Positions 21,021 to 30,243 of a stretch of DNA of 64,000 bases are shown piece after piece. A program made the translations under genes and the position numbers. Source of the DNA: Melissococcus plutonius ATCC 35311 (GTDB lineage: Bacteria; Bacillota; Bacilli; Lactobacillales; Enterococcaceae); NCBI RefSeq assembly GCF_000270185.1, contig NC_015516.1, positions 729,001 through 793,000 of the forward strand. The letters run 5' to 3'. Each line of letters starts with the position of its first letter. Position 1 is the stretch's first letter. The notes beneath the pieces are model-generated. The model was given only the letters and a program-made list of their open reading frames with translations, did not search any database and was not told the origin of the DNA.

Positions 21021-21791
21021 ATGATTTTTGATTCACTTACAAACTTAAATACAGAACAATTTGAAAATGATTTAGTAGAAACTATCCAACGTGCAGAAGA
21101 CATGGCTGTAAAAGAAATGGCTGTTGTTGGATTTGATGAACCGACAATTAAAAAATCGATTGAATTAAGTGATAATTATGAAAATATTTATAGTATCATT
21201 GGCTGGCACCCAACGGAAGCTGGTCAGTATACTGAAGCAATTGAAATAAATATCCAAAAATTATTAGAACTTCAAAAGGTGGTTGCAGTTGGTGAGATTG
21301 GCTTGGACTACTATTGGATGAAGGACCCAAAGGAAATTCAGGAGAAAGTATTTAGACGTCAAATTGCTATTGCTAGAGAGATGAACTTACCAATTTGTGT
21401 ACATACACGTGATGCCCTGGAAGATACATATGCTATTTTGAAAGATGAACAAATTAGTAAAATTGGTGGCGTTATGCATACATTTAGTGGAGACGTCGAA
21501 TGGATGGAAAAATTTTTAGATTTGGGAATGCATATATCCTTTAGTGGTGTTGTTACCTTTAAGAAAGCTTTAGATGTTCAATCAGCAGCAACAATGGTTC
21601 CTTTAGATCGTTTTTTAGTTGAAACAGATGCTCCTTATTTAACACCAGTTCCCTATAGAGGAAAACGAAATGAACCAGGTTATACACGCTATGTTGTTGA
21701 AAAGATTGCTGAATTAAAGGGTTTGCCTTTTGAAGTCATTGCAGAAAAAAGCACAGAAAATGCTCACAAGCTATTTAGGATAAATAAATGA
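21021..21791 (+). CDS. TatD family metal-dependent hydrolase (YabD-like)
   Basis: 256-residue TIM-barrel hydrolase of the TatD DNase group, with metal-site motifs [32 protein letters not shown] and ETDAPYLTP. The usual first motif DxHxH is degenerate here: the protein begins [12 protein letters not shown], with Ser and Asn where the two His are expected, so metal binding at that site may be impaired. The gene is first of the tatD-rnmV-ksgA cluster and overlaps rnmV by 4 bases. A strong AGGAGGTGG site precedes it. Confidence 0.9.
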   Translation: MIFDSLTNLNTEQFENDLVETIQRAEDMAVKEMAVVGFDEPTIKKSIELSDNYENIYSIIGWHPTEAGQYTEAIEINIQKLLELQKVVAVGEIGLDYYWMKDPKEIQEKVFRRQIAIAREMNLPICVHTRDALEDTYAILKDEQISKIGGVMHTFSGDVEWMEKFLDLGMHISFSGVVTFKKALDVQSAATMVPLDRFLVETDAPYLTPVPYRGKRNEPGYTRYVVEKIAELKGLPFEVIAEKSTENAHKLFRINK

Positions 21792-22363
21792 AAAGAAAAA
21801 TGAAAATTAATGAAATTATTATCGTCGAAGGTAAAGATGACACAAGAAGAATACAGGAAGTAGTTGACGCAGATACCATTGAAACGATTGGATCAGCAAT
21901 CAATCAGGAAATTTTAACAAGAATCAGTCATGCACAAGAAAAACGAGGAGTAATTGTTTTTACCGATCCAGATTATTCGGGTGAGAAAATTCGTAAAATA
22001 ATTATGGAAATTGTGCCAAATGCTAAGCATGCTTTTCTACCTAGAAAATTAGCAAGACCAAAAAAACCAGGAAAAAGTTTAGGAGTTGAACATGCTAGTG
22101 ACGCAGCAATTATAGATGCGTTAAAACGGGTAGTTACACCTATTTATGAAAAAGATGATTATCAAGAAATTACTAAACAAGAATTGATTAATTACCAACT
22201 AATAACTGGCAAGGGTGCTAAAAAAAGACGTGAATGTCTAGGTGAAATTTTAGTAATTGGCTATACAAATGGTAAACAATTAGAAAAAAGGTTAAAGATG
22301 TTTAGAATAACATCAGCTGAATTAAAAGAAGCAATGCAAAAGTGGAGGAATTCTATTGAATGA
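21788..22363 (+). CDS. rnmV: Ribonuclease M5
   Basis: 191 residues. Matures 5S rRNA in low-GC Gram-positives. A Toprim domain fills the N-terminal half: catalytic EGKDDTRRI near residues 14-22 and [12 protein letters not shown]. The following [11 protein letters not shown] and [10 protein letters not shown] segments are typical of M5. Start ATG overlaps the tatD stop (ATGA); its own 3' end overlaps ksgA by 8 bases. Confidence 0.95.
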   Translation: MKRKMKINEIIIVEGKDDTRRIQEVVDADTIETIGSAINQEILTRISHAQEKRGVIVFTDPDYSGEKIRKIIMEIVPNAKHAFLPRKLARPKKPGKSLGVEHASDAAIIDALKRVVTPIYEKDDYQEITKQELINYQLITGKGAKKRRECLGEILVIGYTNGKQLEKRLKMFRITSAELKEAMQKWRNSIE

Positions 22364-23240
22364 ATATAAAGAAATTGCGACCCCTTCTCGAACAAAAGAA
22401 ATACTAAAAAAATATGACTTTTCATTAAAAAAAAGTCTTGGTCAAAATTTTTTAACTGAACCAAATATACTAAAAAAAATTGTCGCAACAGCTAATTTAA
22501 CTAAAGAAGTCAACGTTATTGAGGTTGGACCAGGTATTGGTGCATTGACTGAACAACTAGCACAACAAGCTGGACAGGTATTGGCTTTTGAAATTGATCA
22601 TAACTTGATTAGAATTTTGGCAGATACATTACAGCCCTACAATAATATAACGATTGTTAATCAGGATGTATTAAAAACCGATTTAGTGAAAGAAACACAA
22701 GCAGTATTTCAGCAGGCTTATCCTATCAAAATTGTGGCTAATTTACCTTATTATATTACAACTCCTATTTTGATGTATTTCTTACAATCTGATTTGATTG
22801 TAGAAGAAATGGTTGTTATGATGCAAAAAGAAGTAGCCGATCGAATTTCTGCTAAACCAGGAACTAAGGCTTACGGTTCACTGTCTATTGCTGTTCAGTA
22901 TTTTATGGAAGCGACCATTGCATTTATTGTTCCAAAAACGGTATTTGTTCCTCAGCCAAATGTTGACTCAGCAGTTATCAAACTCACAAGACGATCAAAA
23001 CCAATTGTTGATGTAATAAATGAAAAAGAATTTTTTAAATTAACAAGAGCAGCTTTTCAATTGCGTCGTAAAACATTATGGAATAATCTACTCCATTTTT
23101 ATGGAAAAGAGGAATCAACAAAACAATGGTTAATAAAAAGTCTTGAACAAGCTGAAATTGTTGCTTCTAGACGTGGGGAAACTTTATCTTTAGCTGAATT
23201 TGCTCGTCTGAGCAACTCATTAATAATCAATCGTTCTTAA
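22356..23240 (+). CDS. ksgA: 16S rRNA (adenine1518/1519-N6) dimethyltransferase
   Basis: 294 residues. Dimethylates two adenines of the 3' helix of 16S rRNA. Motifs: [14 protein letters not shown]-binding [13 protein letters not shown], catalytic [10 protein letters not shown] and a C-terminal helical domain. Start codon TTG at 22356 with GGAGG seven bases upstream. Loss of KsgA is known to give kasugamycin resistance; this copy looks intact. Last gene of the tatD cluster. Confidence 0.96.
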   Translation: MNEYKEIATPSRTKEILKKYDFSLKKSLGQNFLTEPNILKKIVATANLTKEVNVIEVGPGIGALTEQLAQQAGQVLAFEIDHNLIRILADTLQPYNNITIVNQDVLKTDLVKETQAVFQQAYPIKIVANLPYYITTPILMYFLQSDLIVEEMVVMMQKEVADRISAKPGTKAYGSLSIAVQYFMEATIAFIVPKTVFVPQPNVDSAVIKLTRRSKPIVDVINEKEFFKLTRAAFQLRRKTLWNNLLHFYGKEESTKQWLIKSLEQAEIVASRRGETLSLAEFARLSNSLIINRS

Positions 23241-23476
23241 TAAAATTTGGCTATATAGGTTAAGAGATTTAGCAATTGGGTAATACTAAAAAAATAGTAT
23301 AGTAATAATAAATAGAATTACATGAGAAATCGTTTCTTTTTTAAGTTTGTACGCTTCATGGTTAATGAATAAATAGGTGGTATTACGTAAAAATGAAAAA
23401 GATAAATGATTTATCCTGGCTACTTTACAATAAAGTAATGTTTCTAGATAGAACAAGTCAATATAATTACCTCCTA
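23241..23476. other. Short gene-free spacer after ksgA
   Basis: No coding-like frame is seen. The spacer ends in the shared terminator before the convergent msmK gene. Confidence 0.4.
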
Positions 23477-23535
23477 AAAAAGCATAGAGAACCTTATAAA
23501 CGTTAAGGGAACTCTATGCTTTATCTTTATTTTAA
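23477..23535. terminator. Terminator between convergent ksgA and msmK
   Basis: 11-bp outer stem AAAGCATAGAG/CTCTATGCTTT (23479-23489 and 23512-23522) with an inner CCTTA/TAAGG pairing. The better T-rich tail is on the plus strand, but it can serve both genes. Confidence 0.75.
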
Positions 23536-23572
23536 AGTGGCATTTTTTAAATGCCTGTATAACAAAATGATG

Positions 23573-24682
23573 CTATTCAGTAGTAATGACTGCCTCAGTT
23601 TCTGGATCAAAAAAATGTCCCTTACTAATATTAAAGGCTAAATCAACCATTTCACCTGGATTGTGGTAATCACGTGCATCGACTTTTGAAATAAATTCAA
23701 TATCACCAATTTTTGTATAAAGCATGGTTTCTGCACCCGATAATTCAGAAACAACAACCTCAGAATTTACGACTGCGTCTGGCATGGTATCTAAGGCAAT
23801 TTGTTCTCCATGAATATCTTCTGGACGAATTCCAAAAATTAGTTTTTTTCCTTCATAACCTTTTTGAACCAATAATTTATTTTTACCAGCCGGAATGGCT
23901 AATTTCAATCCCTGTCCATCTTGGATAATGCCGTTATTTAATGTAACTGTGAAGAAGTTCATAGCTGGTGAACCAATAAAACCAGCAACAAAAACATTTG
24001 TGGGTGAATTATAAACTTCTTTTGGTGTACCAATTTGTTGAATAATTCCTTCTTTCATAATAACAATTCGATCGGCCATGGTCATTGCTTCTGTTTGATC
24101 ATGTGTGACATAAATAGTTGTGGTTTCTAATCGTTGATGTAATTTTGCTATTTCTGCTCTCATTGCTACCCGTAATTTTGCATCTAGATTAGATAAGGGT
24201 TCATCCATTAGAAAGACCTTTGCATCACGGACTATTGCACGTCCCAAGGCAACACGTTGACGTTGTCCACCAGAGAGTGCAGCTGGTTTGCGTTTTAAGT
24301 ATTCTGTTAAACCTAAGATGTCTGCAGCATTTTCTACACGTTTTTTTATTTCTGTTTTATCATATTTCCTTAATTTTAAACCAAATGCCATATTGTCAAA
24401 TACTGTCATATGTGGGTAGAGCGCATAATTTTGAAAAACCATTGCAATGTCACGATCTTTAGGTGCTACGTCATTGACAACCTTATCTCCAATGCTCAGT
24501 TCACCTTTTGTAATATCTTCTAACCCAGCAATCATTCGTAAGGTGGTTGATTTTCCACAACCTGAAGGGCCAACGAATACAATAAATTCACGATCAGCAA
24601 TCGTGAGATTAAAATCTGTGACAGAGTAATTTTCTGCATTATCATATTTTTTATAGACATGAGTTAAAGCCATTTTTACCAT
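23573..24682 (-). CDS. msmK: Sugar ABC transporter ATP-binding protein (MsmK/UgpC type)
   Basis: 369 residues. N-terminal ATPase domain: Walker [10 protein letters not shown] (38-46), Q-loop [14 protein letters not shown], signature [15 protein letters not shown], Walker [14 protein letters not shown]-loop [13 protein letters not shown]-terminal OB/TOBE regulatory domain ([12 protein letters not shown]) is the mark of the MalK/UgpC/MsmK group. No permease or binding protein is adjacent, so this is probably a shared ATPase serving several sugar importers, as MsmK does in streptococci. The promoter carries a cre-like operator, which suggests CcpA control. Confidence 0.88.
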   Translation of the reverse strand: MVKMALTHVYKKYDNAENYSVTDFNLTIADREFIVFVGPSGCGKSTTLRMIAGLEDITKGELSIGDKVVNDVAPKDRDIAMVFQNYALYPHMTVFDNMAFGLKLRKYDKTEIKKRVENAADILGLTEYLKRKPAALSGGQRQRVALGRAIVRDAKVFLMDEPLSNLDAKLRVAMRAEIAKLHQRLETTTIYVTHDQTEAMTMADRIVIMKEGIIQQIGTPKEVYNSPTNVFVAGFIGSPAMNFFTVTLNNGIIQDGQGLKLAIPAGKNKLLVQKGYEGKKLIFGIRPEDIHGEQIALDTMPDAVVNSEVVVSELSGAETMLYTKIGDIEFISKVDARDYHNPGEMVDLAFNISKGHFFDPETEAVITTE

Positions 24683-24715
24683 ACGGATACACTTCTTTCT
24701 CTTTTAGATAATTTG

Positions 24716-24744
24716 AGTATATTGTAAGCGCTATAATTTATCAA
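24716..24744 (-). promoter_or_regulatory. msmK promoter with cre-like operator
   Basis: On the minus strand TTGATA (24744-24739), a 17-base spacer and TATACT (24721-24716). The spacer contains TGTAAGCGCTATAA (24723-24736 on the plus strand), matching 13 of 14 positions of the cre consensus TGWAANCGNTNWCA. CcpA bound there would block RNA polymerase. CcpA binding is inferred. Confidence 0.75.
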
Positions 24745-24816
24745 TGGCATTCTGCACAATAAATTCCTGATTTTTTTGTCAAATTGACAAAAAATTGTAT
24801 TTTATGAAAATTTTTT

Positions 24817-24825
24817 TGATATACT
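24817..24825 (+). promoter_or_regulatory. mgsA extended -10 promoter
   Basis: TGATATACT at 24817-24825 fits TGNTATAAT, about 40 bases before mgsA. A possible TTGTAT lies 19 bases upstream. It diverges from the msmK promoter. Confidence 0.55.
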
Positions 24826-24862
24826 ATGAGAAAGTCAGATAGTAAATAAAGGAGAAATAAAA

Positions 24863-25285
24863 ATGAAAATTGCTTTAATTGCACATGACCGTAAGAAAGA
24901 TTTGATGCTAAAATTAGTAACAGCCTATAAAGAAATTTTAAAAGATCATAACTTATATGCAACAGGAACAACGGGACAAAAAATTATTGAAACGACTGGG
25001 CTTTCTGTTCATCGTTTTAATCCTGGCCCCTTAGGTGGTGATCAACAGATTGGTGCAATGATTTCTGAAGACAATCTAGATTTAATTATTTTTTTGCGAG
25101 ATCCATTAGCTGCGCAACCTCACGAACCAGATGTAAATGCATTGATCCGATTAAGTGATGTGTATGAAATACCTTTAGCTACCAATATTGGTACAGCAGA
25201 AGTTTTATTGAGAGGATTACAGGCAGGTTTTGTTAATTTTAGAGAGATTATCCATGAAAATGATAATCGTCCAATCGCTTTTTAA
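24863..25285 (+). CDS. mgsA: Methylglyoxal synthase
   Basis: 140 residues. Converts dihydroxyacetone phosphate to methylglyoxal and phosphate, a bypass when phosphorylated sugars pile up. Motifs [32 protein letters not shown] (catalytic Asp60) and [14 protein letters not shown] are all intact. Slightly shorter than the E. coli enzyme. AAAGGAG site upstream. Its divergent neighbour msmK is a sugar-uptake ATPase under a likely cre site, which fits a carbon-flux theme. Confidence 0.96.
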   Translation: MKIALIAHDRKKDLMLKLVTAYKEILKDHNLYATGTTGQKIIETTGLSVHRFNPGPLGGDQQIGAMISEDNLDLIIFLRDPLAAQPHEPDVNALIRLSDVYEIPLATNIGTAEVLLRGLQAGFVNFREIIHENDNRPIAF

Positions 25286-25316
25286 CATTTTTGAACTAGC
25301 GATTGTTATTTTAATT
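25272..25316 (+). terminator. Weak terminator after mgsA
   Basis: 8-bp stem CAATCGCT/AGCGATTG (25272-25279, 25298-25305), an 18-nt loop and a T-rich tail. It overlaps both the mgsA stop region and the next promoter. Confidence 0.5.
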
Positions 25317-25331
25317 GCTATATGATATAGT
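25304..25331 (+). promoter_or_regulatory. folT promoter
   Basis: TTGTTA (25304-25309), 16-base spacer, TATAGT (25326-25331). The start site would be near 25338, just before the riboswitch. Confidence 0.65.
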
Positions 25332-25342
25332 CTAAATGAATA

Positions 25343-25450
25343 AACAGAGTAGAAAATAAAGCGTTAAGTGCTCGAAGGATGGGATGTTGCCTTCTTGACG
25401 AAGAATATTGTATCTATATATTCGCGGTTTTATTTTCGCATTCGCTGCAT
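25343..25450 (+). ncRNA. Tetrahydrofolate (THF) riboswitch
   Basis: The region carries the conserved THF aptamer words in order: GAGTAGA, GCGTTAAGTG, GGATGGGATGTTGCC, GACGAAG, GCGGT and GCATTCGCTGC. Spacing and order match the folT-leader aptamer of Firmicutes. It lies directly upstream of a FolT-type transporter, the normal target. The U-rich internal loop 25406-25424 is species-specific. Confidence 0.93.
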
Positions 25451-25461
25451 AATGATTTGTG

Positions 25462-25485
25462 TAGCAGCTCTAAAAGGAGATGCTA
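25462..25485 (+). promoter_or_regulatory. Ribosome-site-sequestering hairpin of the folT riboswitch
   Basis: TAGCA-G-CTCT-AAAA-GGAG-A-TGCTA folds with the Shine-Dalgarno GGAG (25476-25479) in the stem. GCTGC at 25444-25448, at the 3' end of the aptamer, can instead pair with GCAGC at 25464-25468 and open this hairpin. This suggests translational repression when THF holds the aptamer closed. Confidence 0.65.
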
Positions 25486-25486
25486 G

Positions 25487-26011
25487 ATGTTAAAAAAGAA
25501 GAGTAGGTTAGAAACAAGAATGGTTACGTTACTAGGCCTGTTGATTGCCTTAATGGTCATTTTTTCTCGTTTTATTACTTATGAAACGCAGTTTTTGAAG
25601 GTCGGTCTAACGTTTATACCAGAGACATTAACCGCAATGTTGTTCGGTCCATTTTGGACAGGAATTAGTTTAGCTGTTGCAGACATTGTAGGTATGTTAT
25701 TATTTCCAAAAGCTGCCTATTTTCCTGGTTTTACCTTAAATGCGTTTTTAACTGGTCTGATTTATGGTTATTTTTATTATAGAAAAAAAATAACCTGGTT
25801 ACGCACTATTTCAGCTACACTAGTAGTAACGATTCTTATTCATTTATTCTTAGTGCCTTTATGGTTAGGATTAATGTATGGTGTAGATCTGAAAAATTTT
25901 GTTTGGTGGGTGCCTAGAATAATTAAAAATCTTATTTTTGTACCAATACAAGTTATAATAACGTATTATCTAGGAAATAAAATTTCTTCCTATAACTTTT
26001 TAAAACGATAA
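25487..26011 (+). CDS. folT: Folate ECF transporter S component
   Basis: 174 residues, six predicted membrane helices. The ETQFLKVGLTFIPETLTAMLFGPFWTG segment is typical of FolT. It binds folate and works with the shared ECF energising module (EcfA, EcfA', EcfT), whose genes are not in this window. The THF riboswitch upstream confirms the substrate. GGAG lies 7 bases before ATG inside a regulatory hairpin. Confidence 0.93.
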   Translation: MLKKKSRLETRMVTLLGLLIALMVIFSRFITYETQFLKVGLTFIPETLTAMLFGPFWTGISLAVADIVGMLLFPKAAYFPGFTLNAFLTGLIYGYFYYRKKITWLRTISATLVVTILIHLFLVPLWLGLMYGVDLKNFVWWVPRIIKNLIFVPIQVIITYYLGNKISSYNFLKR

Positions 26012-26030
26012 TTTAATAAATGAAGATAAA

Positions 26031-26068
26031 AGAACAATAGATTTTTTAATAAATCTATTGTTCTTTTT
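26031..26068. terminator. Terminator between folT and the ABC exporter genes
   Basis: 14-bp perfect stem (26031-26044, 26051-26064), 6-nt loop and a T-tract on the plus strand. It may also end the convergent exporter operon. Confidence 0.88.
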
Positions 26069-26086
26069 CTTGTCGTTCATATTATA

Positions 26087-27859
26087 TTAGCTAGTTGTGG
26101 TTTGATTTTTAAATTGTGCTTCATAAAGATTTTTATAATAACCATTTTCTTTATTTATTAATTTTTCATGACTACCAATTTCAACGATATGGCCATTATC
26201 CATTACAAGAATTTTTTCTGCATTTTTAATTGTGGATAGACGATGAGCAATAACAAAACTTGTTCGTCCTTTCATCATTTCTAAAAAGGCATCTTGAATC
26301 TTCTTTTCTGTTAGTGTGTCAACAGAACTTGTGGCCTCATCAAGTATCAACATAGGTGGATTGCTAATCATTGTTCTAGCAATAGTCATAAGTTGACGTT
26401 GTCCATCAGAAATTTTAATGCCACTGCTACCAATAATGGTTTCTAATCCATGTGGTAACCGTTCAACAAAATCAAAAATATACGCTTTTTTCATAGCAGA
26501 TTGTATTTCCTCATCTGTAGCGTTTGGTTTACCATAAATTAAGTTTTCTCGAATTGTACTATTGAATAACCAGGTGTCTTGTAAAACCATTCCAAAACTT
26601 TTTCTCAAGCTATCTCTTTTAATGGTTCGAATATCTTGGCCGTCAATAATGATACTTCCCTTGTCAACTTCATAAAATCGCATAAGTAAATTAATTAGAG
26701 TTGATTTTCCTGCACCCGTTTTACCTACAATCGCAATAGTTTCACCAGAAGAAACTTGTAAATTAAAGTCTTCAATCAATGGTTTTGAGGGTGTATAGGA
26801 AAAGTAAACATGATTAAAATTAATATTTCCTTTTACCTGTTTTAAGGTGATTGCATTAGGAGAATCTGGTGTTTCAATTGGTTGATCAATAATTTCAAAG
26901 GTCCTACTTAAACCAGCTAACGCTGTTTGAATCTGTGTAATAATACCTGAAATTTCAATAAAAGGTTTTGAGAATTGACTGGAATAAATTGTAAAACTAG
27001 AAATAATTCCAATTGTTATTTGAGAATTTCCATTTAAAATAAGCAAACCACCTATAAGTCCAATTGATAAATAAGAAAGATGATCAATAAAACGAGAAAG
27101 TGGATTCGTTAAAGAAGAAGAGAATTGTGCTCTTTGGCCACTAAAATAAAGTTGTTTATTTAGAGTATCAAAAGTTTCTTGAGTAGTATGTTCTTGTTGA
27201 AAAGCCTTAACGATTTTTTGATTACTTATAATCTCTGAAACAAAACCTGAGATTTCTCCTACAATTTTTTGTTGTTGTGAAAAATTTTGTTGTGAGCTAA
27301 CTGCAACAATCCAATTCACGATAAAGATAATAGGTGTTGTAACAAGTATTATAAGTGTTAATAGAGGACTTAAGTAAATCATAAAGATTAAAGAAATAAT
27401 AACAATTGATAATCCTGAAAATAATTGATTAAATATTTGAACACAAGCAATTGAAATATTATCAATATCATTTGTAAAACGACTAACAATATTTCCATGA
27501 GAGGTTTGATCAAAATAACTTAAAGGTAACTTATTTAAATGTGCAAATGTGTCTTTTCTTAATGCCGTTGTTGATTCATAAGCAATTCGGTTTCCTAATA
27601 GCTGAATTAACCATTGACTGATTACTGTAACAAGTAAGATTCCTCCTAAAAGGATGAGTAAATGTATAAGTTTATCGAAATTAACATGTCCTTCTTTAAC
27701 CATTATATCCACCGATTTACCAATATAGTAGGTCATTAGAACAGTGGTTAACCCGCAAATAATACCTAAGATAATGGCACCTGTCAGCTCAATCGGATAA
27801 GCAAGTAGGTAAGGAATAAAACGTTTAAAGATAGTAGAATTTTTTTGTTTTGCTTTCAC
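26087..27859 (-). CDS. Heterodimeric ABC exporter subunit with canonical catalytic Glu (BmrD/LmrD-like)
   Basis: 590 residues: six membrane helices (about 1-330), then an ATPase domain with Walker A GKTGAGKST, Walker B MLILDEATSSVDT (catalytic Glu present), H-loop IAHRLSTI, and a signature that reads ISDGQRQ instead of LSGGQ. Start codon is GTG, right after the partner's stop, with AGGAGGG about 10 bases upstream. Together with the next gene it forms an asymmetric exporter, probably for drugs or lipids. No nearby gene reveals the substrate. Confidence 0.9.
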   Translation of the reverse strand: MKAKQKNSTIFKRFIPYLLAYPIELTGAIILGIICGLTTVLMTYYIGKSVDIMVKEGHVNFDKLIHLLILLGGILLVTVISQWLIQLLGNRIAYESTTALRKDTFAHLNKLPLSYFDQTSHGNIVSRFTNDIDNISIACVQIFNQLFSGLSIVIISLIFMIYLSPLLTLIILVTTPIIFIVNWIVAVSSQQNFSQQQKIVGEISGFVSEIISNQKIVKAFQQEHTTQETFDTLNKQLYFSGQRAQFSSSLTNPLSRFIDHLSYLSIGLIGGLLILNGNSQITIGIISSFTIYSSQFSKPFIEISGIITQIQTALAGLSRTFEIIDQPIETPDSPNAITLKQVKGNINFNHVYFSYTPSKPLIEDFNLQVSSGETIAIVGKTGAGKSTLINLLMRFYEVDKGSIIIDGQDIRTIKRDSLRKSFGMVLQDTWLFNSTIRENLIYGKPNATDEEIQSAMKKAYIFDFVERLPHGLETIIGSSGIKISDGQRQLMTIARTMISNPPMLILDEATSSVDTLTEKKIQDAFLEMMKGRTSFVIAHRLSTIKNAEKILVMDNGHIVEIGSHEKLINKENGYYKNLYEAQFKNQTTTS

Positions 27860-29575
27860 CTAATTTTTGCCCTCCTCTTGTGATGCTACAATTTCTTGGT
27901 ATTCTTTTGAATTTCTCATTAGTTCTTCATGCGTTCCAAGTCCAACTTGTTTTCCGTTATTTAATACTAATATCTGCTGTGCTTGTGAAAGCGAACGAAT
28001 ACGTTGGGAAATTAGAATAATCGTGATATGTTTTAATTCTCTCTTTAATGCTGTTCGTAATGCCAAGTCTGTCTGATAATCTAGTGCACTGAGTGAGTCA
28101 TCCAAAATTAGAAGATCCGGTTTTCCAACCAAGGCACGTGCAATCGTTAATCGTTGTCGTTGCCCACCTGAAAAGTTTTTTCCTCCTTCATAGATTGGTG
28201 TATCCAATCCATGAGATAGTTGTGCAACAAAATCTTTACATTGAGCAATTTCCAATGCTTGCCAACATTCTTCATCAGAAGCATCTGATTTCCCCCATTG
28301 AAGATTTTCACGAATCGTTCCTGTAAATAAAACTGCTGTTTGAGGAACTAAACGAATTTTACTTCTTAAGGAATCAATTGACCAATCACGTACGTTTTTT
28401 CCACCAACGAATAAATTACCGTCACTTACATCATAAAAACGAGGAATTAGCTGAGTTAACGTACTTTTTCCACTGCCTGTTGGTCCTGTAATTCCTAAAA
28501 CTGTTCCCTTAAAAATGGTTAAAGAAATATCATCTAATGTAAGGCCAGCTTCTTTTTCATAACGAAATGATACATGATCAAATTGAATGGCTTCAATAGA
28601 ATGAATAGGTAGTTTTTTATCGATGGTTTGAGTAGGAATAACATCTAATACCTCATTAACACGTGAGGCAGAAGCAGAAGCACGGGTAAAAATAATGACT
28701 AGATTCGAAACAACAATTAATGCTAACAACATTTGATTCATATAATTTATCAAAGCTAAAACTTCACCTTGTTTGAGACTACCTGTATTTACTTTTATAC
28801 CACCCATATAAAGTAATAATAAGATGCCCAAGTTTAATATAAGTGTTGTTATAGGAGTTAATAAAGCTGAAATATTGGCAACACGTGTATACACTTTGGA
28901 AAGATCATTTGAAATATGATCTACTTGTTGCTGCTCGGTTTTTTTTTGTGCAAAAGCACGAATAACACGAACGCCACTTAAGTTTTGTTGGATTTGCAAG
29001 TTTAAACGATCTAGTTTCCCTTGAACCTTTTTATACAGGGGAACAGTTGTTTTTATGATAAAAAATAAAAGAATACAAAATATTGGTAACATAACTAGGA
29101 AAATCAATCCCATTTGAAAGTTAATATAAAAAGCCATAATGACTGAACCAATACTCAAAAAAGGTGCACGGATAACCAAGCGGATAAGCATAGCAAGTGC
29201 ATTTTGTAATTGATTTACATCATTTGTTATTCGCGTAATTAATGTATCAGTACCAAAACTATTTAATTCAGAATAGGATAATTGATTGATTTTTTTCATC
29301 AACTGGTAACGTAGTTCTGTACCAAATCCTTGTGAGGCAATAGAAGCAAAATATTGGCAGACCAAAACACAGGAAAGGCCGATAACTGACATACCTAGCA
29401 TCCAGCCAGCAGTTTGAAAAATATAAGCACGATCATTGTGAACAATCCCTTGATCGACTAAACGTGACATAAATAAAGGTAAAACCAATTCAAAGCAAAC
29501 CTCCAAAAATTTAAAAATTGGCCCCAAGATAATTTGTTTTCGATATTTTTTTGCATAAATTAATAAACCAAACAT
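27860..29575 (-). CDS. Heterodimeric ABC exporter subunit with degenerate catalytic site (BmrC/LmrC-like)
   Basis: 571 residues: six helices followed by an ATPase domain with Walker A GPTGSGKST, signature FSGGQRQRLTIARAL and Walker B LLILDDSLSALD, where Asp replaces the catalytic Glu. That substitution marks the degenerate half of heterodimeric exporters. H-loop region reads LISQRIRSL, with Gln in the place of His, a further degenerate trait. First gene of a two-gene minus-strand operon; AAGGAGG site before ATG 29575. Confidence 0.92.
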   Translation of the reverse strand: MFGLLIYAKKYRKQIILGPIFKFLEVCFELVLPLFMSRLVDQGIVHNDRAYIFQTAGWMLGMSVIGLSCVLVCQYFASIASQGFGTELRYQLMKKINQLSYSELNSFGTDTLITRITNDVNQLQNALAMLIRLVIRAPFLSIGSVIMAFYINFQMGLIFLVMLPIFCILLFFIIKTTVPLYKKVQGKLDRLNLQIQQNLSGVRVIRAFAQKKTEQQQVDHISNDLSKVYTRVANISALLTPITTLILNLGILLLLYMGGIKVNTGSLKQGEVLALINYMNQMLLALIVVSNLVIIFTRASASASRVNEVLDVIPTQTIDKKLPIHSIEAIQFDHVSFRYEKEAGLTLDDISLTIFKGTVLGITGPTGSGKSTLTQLIPRFYDVSDGNLFVGGKNVRDWSIDSLRSKIRLVPQTAVLFTGTIRENLQWGKSDASDEECWQALEIAQCKDFVAQLSHGLDTPIYEGGKNFSGGQRQRLTIARALVGKPDLLILDDSLSALDYQTDLALRTALKRELKHITIILISQRIRSLSQAQQILVLNNGKQVGLGTHEELMRNSKEYQEIVASQEEGKN

Positions 29576-30243
29576 AAATTTCCTCCTTATCCCTTTTATT
29601 ATACGTTAAATTTCCTGACAATTAAAGTTGCTGAATCTATTTAAAAAGATCCATAAAAAATTAAATTTTATTCTTTATTCTATTTCATGTTGCTAAATAT
29701 TTAATTAAAGAACCAAAAGATAATTCTCTTCATTGGTTGTTTTAAAAGACCTAGCAAATCAACAATTTCATAGAGATGGGTAATCCATTAATTTTACTGA
29801 TGCTTTATTTTTTCAAACAGATGAATATCTAGGAAAATCAAATTTTAAAATTAATTATAAAAGCTGAAAGACCTGATTATTACTAATATATATATATATT
29901 TATTAAATAAATAGTAGATAAATTAAAGAATATTAAATAAAAATTACTATTATATTACATTAAATAAATTGAAATATTTGTTATATCTTTGTCTAGTTTA
30001 TTACAAAATATTAAAAAATTATCGATACATAAAGCGCTTAAATATAGATGCAAAAAATTTTAAGTAACAATTTTATTAAAAATAAGAAAAAGAATATTAC
30101 AATTATGATATTTTAAAATTTAAATTGTAATGAACTGTAACTATATTGAAATAAAAAATGCTTGTCAAATTAGTATAATAGATTATGTTAGGTGACATGC
30201 ATAATATTGAATATTGTTAGGAAGGATGTTGGATATAGTGCAA
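29576..30243. other. Gene-free AT-rich region upstream of the 3D-domain protein
   Basis: About 670 bases. It contains a (TA)n run at 29886-29900. A coding-like stretch without start codon, 29784-29867 on the plus strand (27 codons, TDALFFQTDEYLGKSNFK), may be a gene remnant; I cannot name it. The right end must hold the promoter of the next gene but no clear -35/-10 pair stands out. Confidence 0.45.

Noticed and set aside
23466-23478. TTAGGAGGTAATT on the minus strand as a ribosome site
   Set aside because: It lies at the foot of a terminator with no start codon and open frame following; chance match.
29886-29900. (TA)n run as a regulatory or phase-variable repeat
   Set aside because: Short, in a gene-free AT-rich spacer, not near a promoter or gene start.
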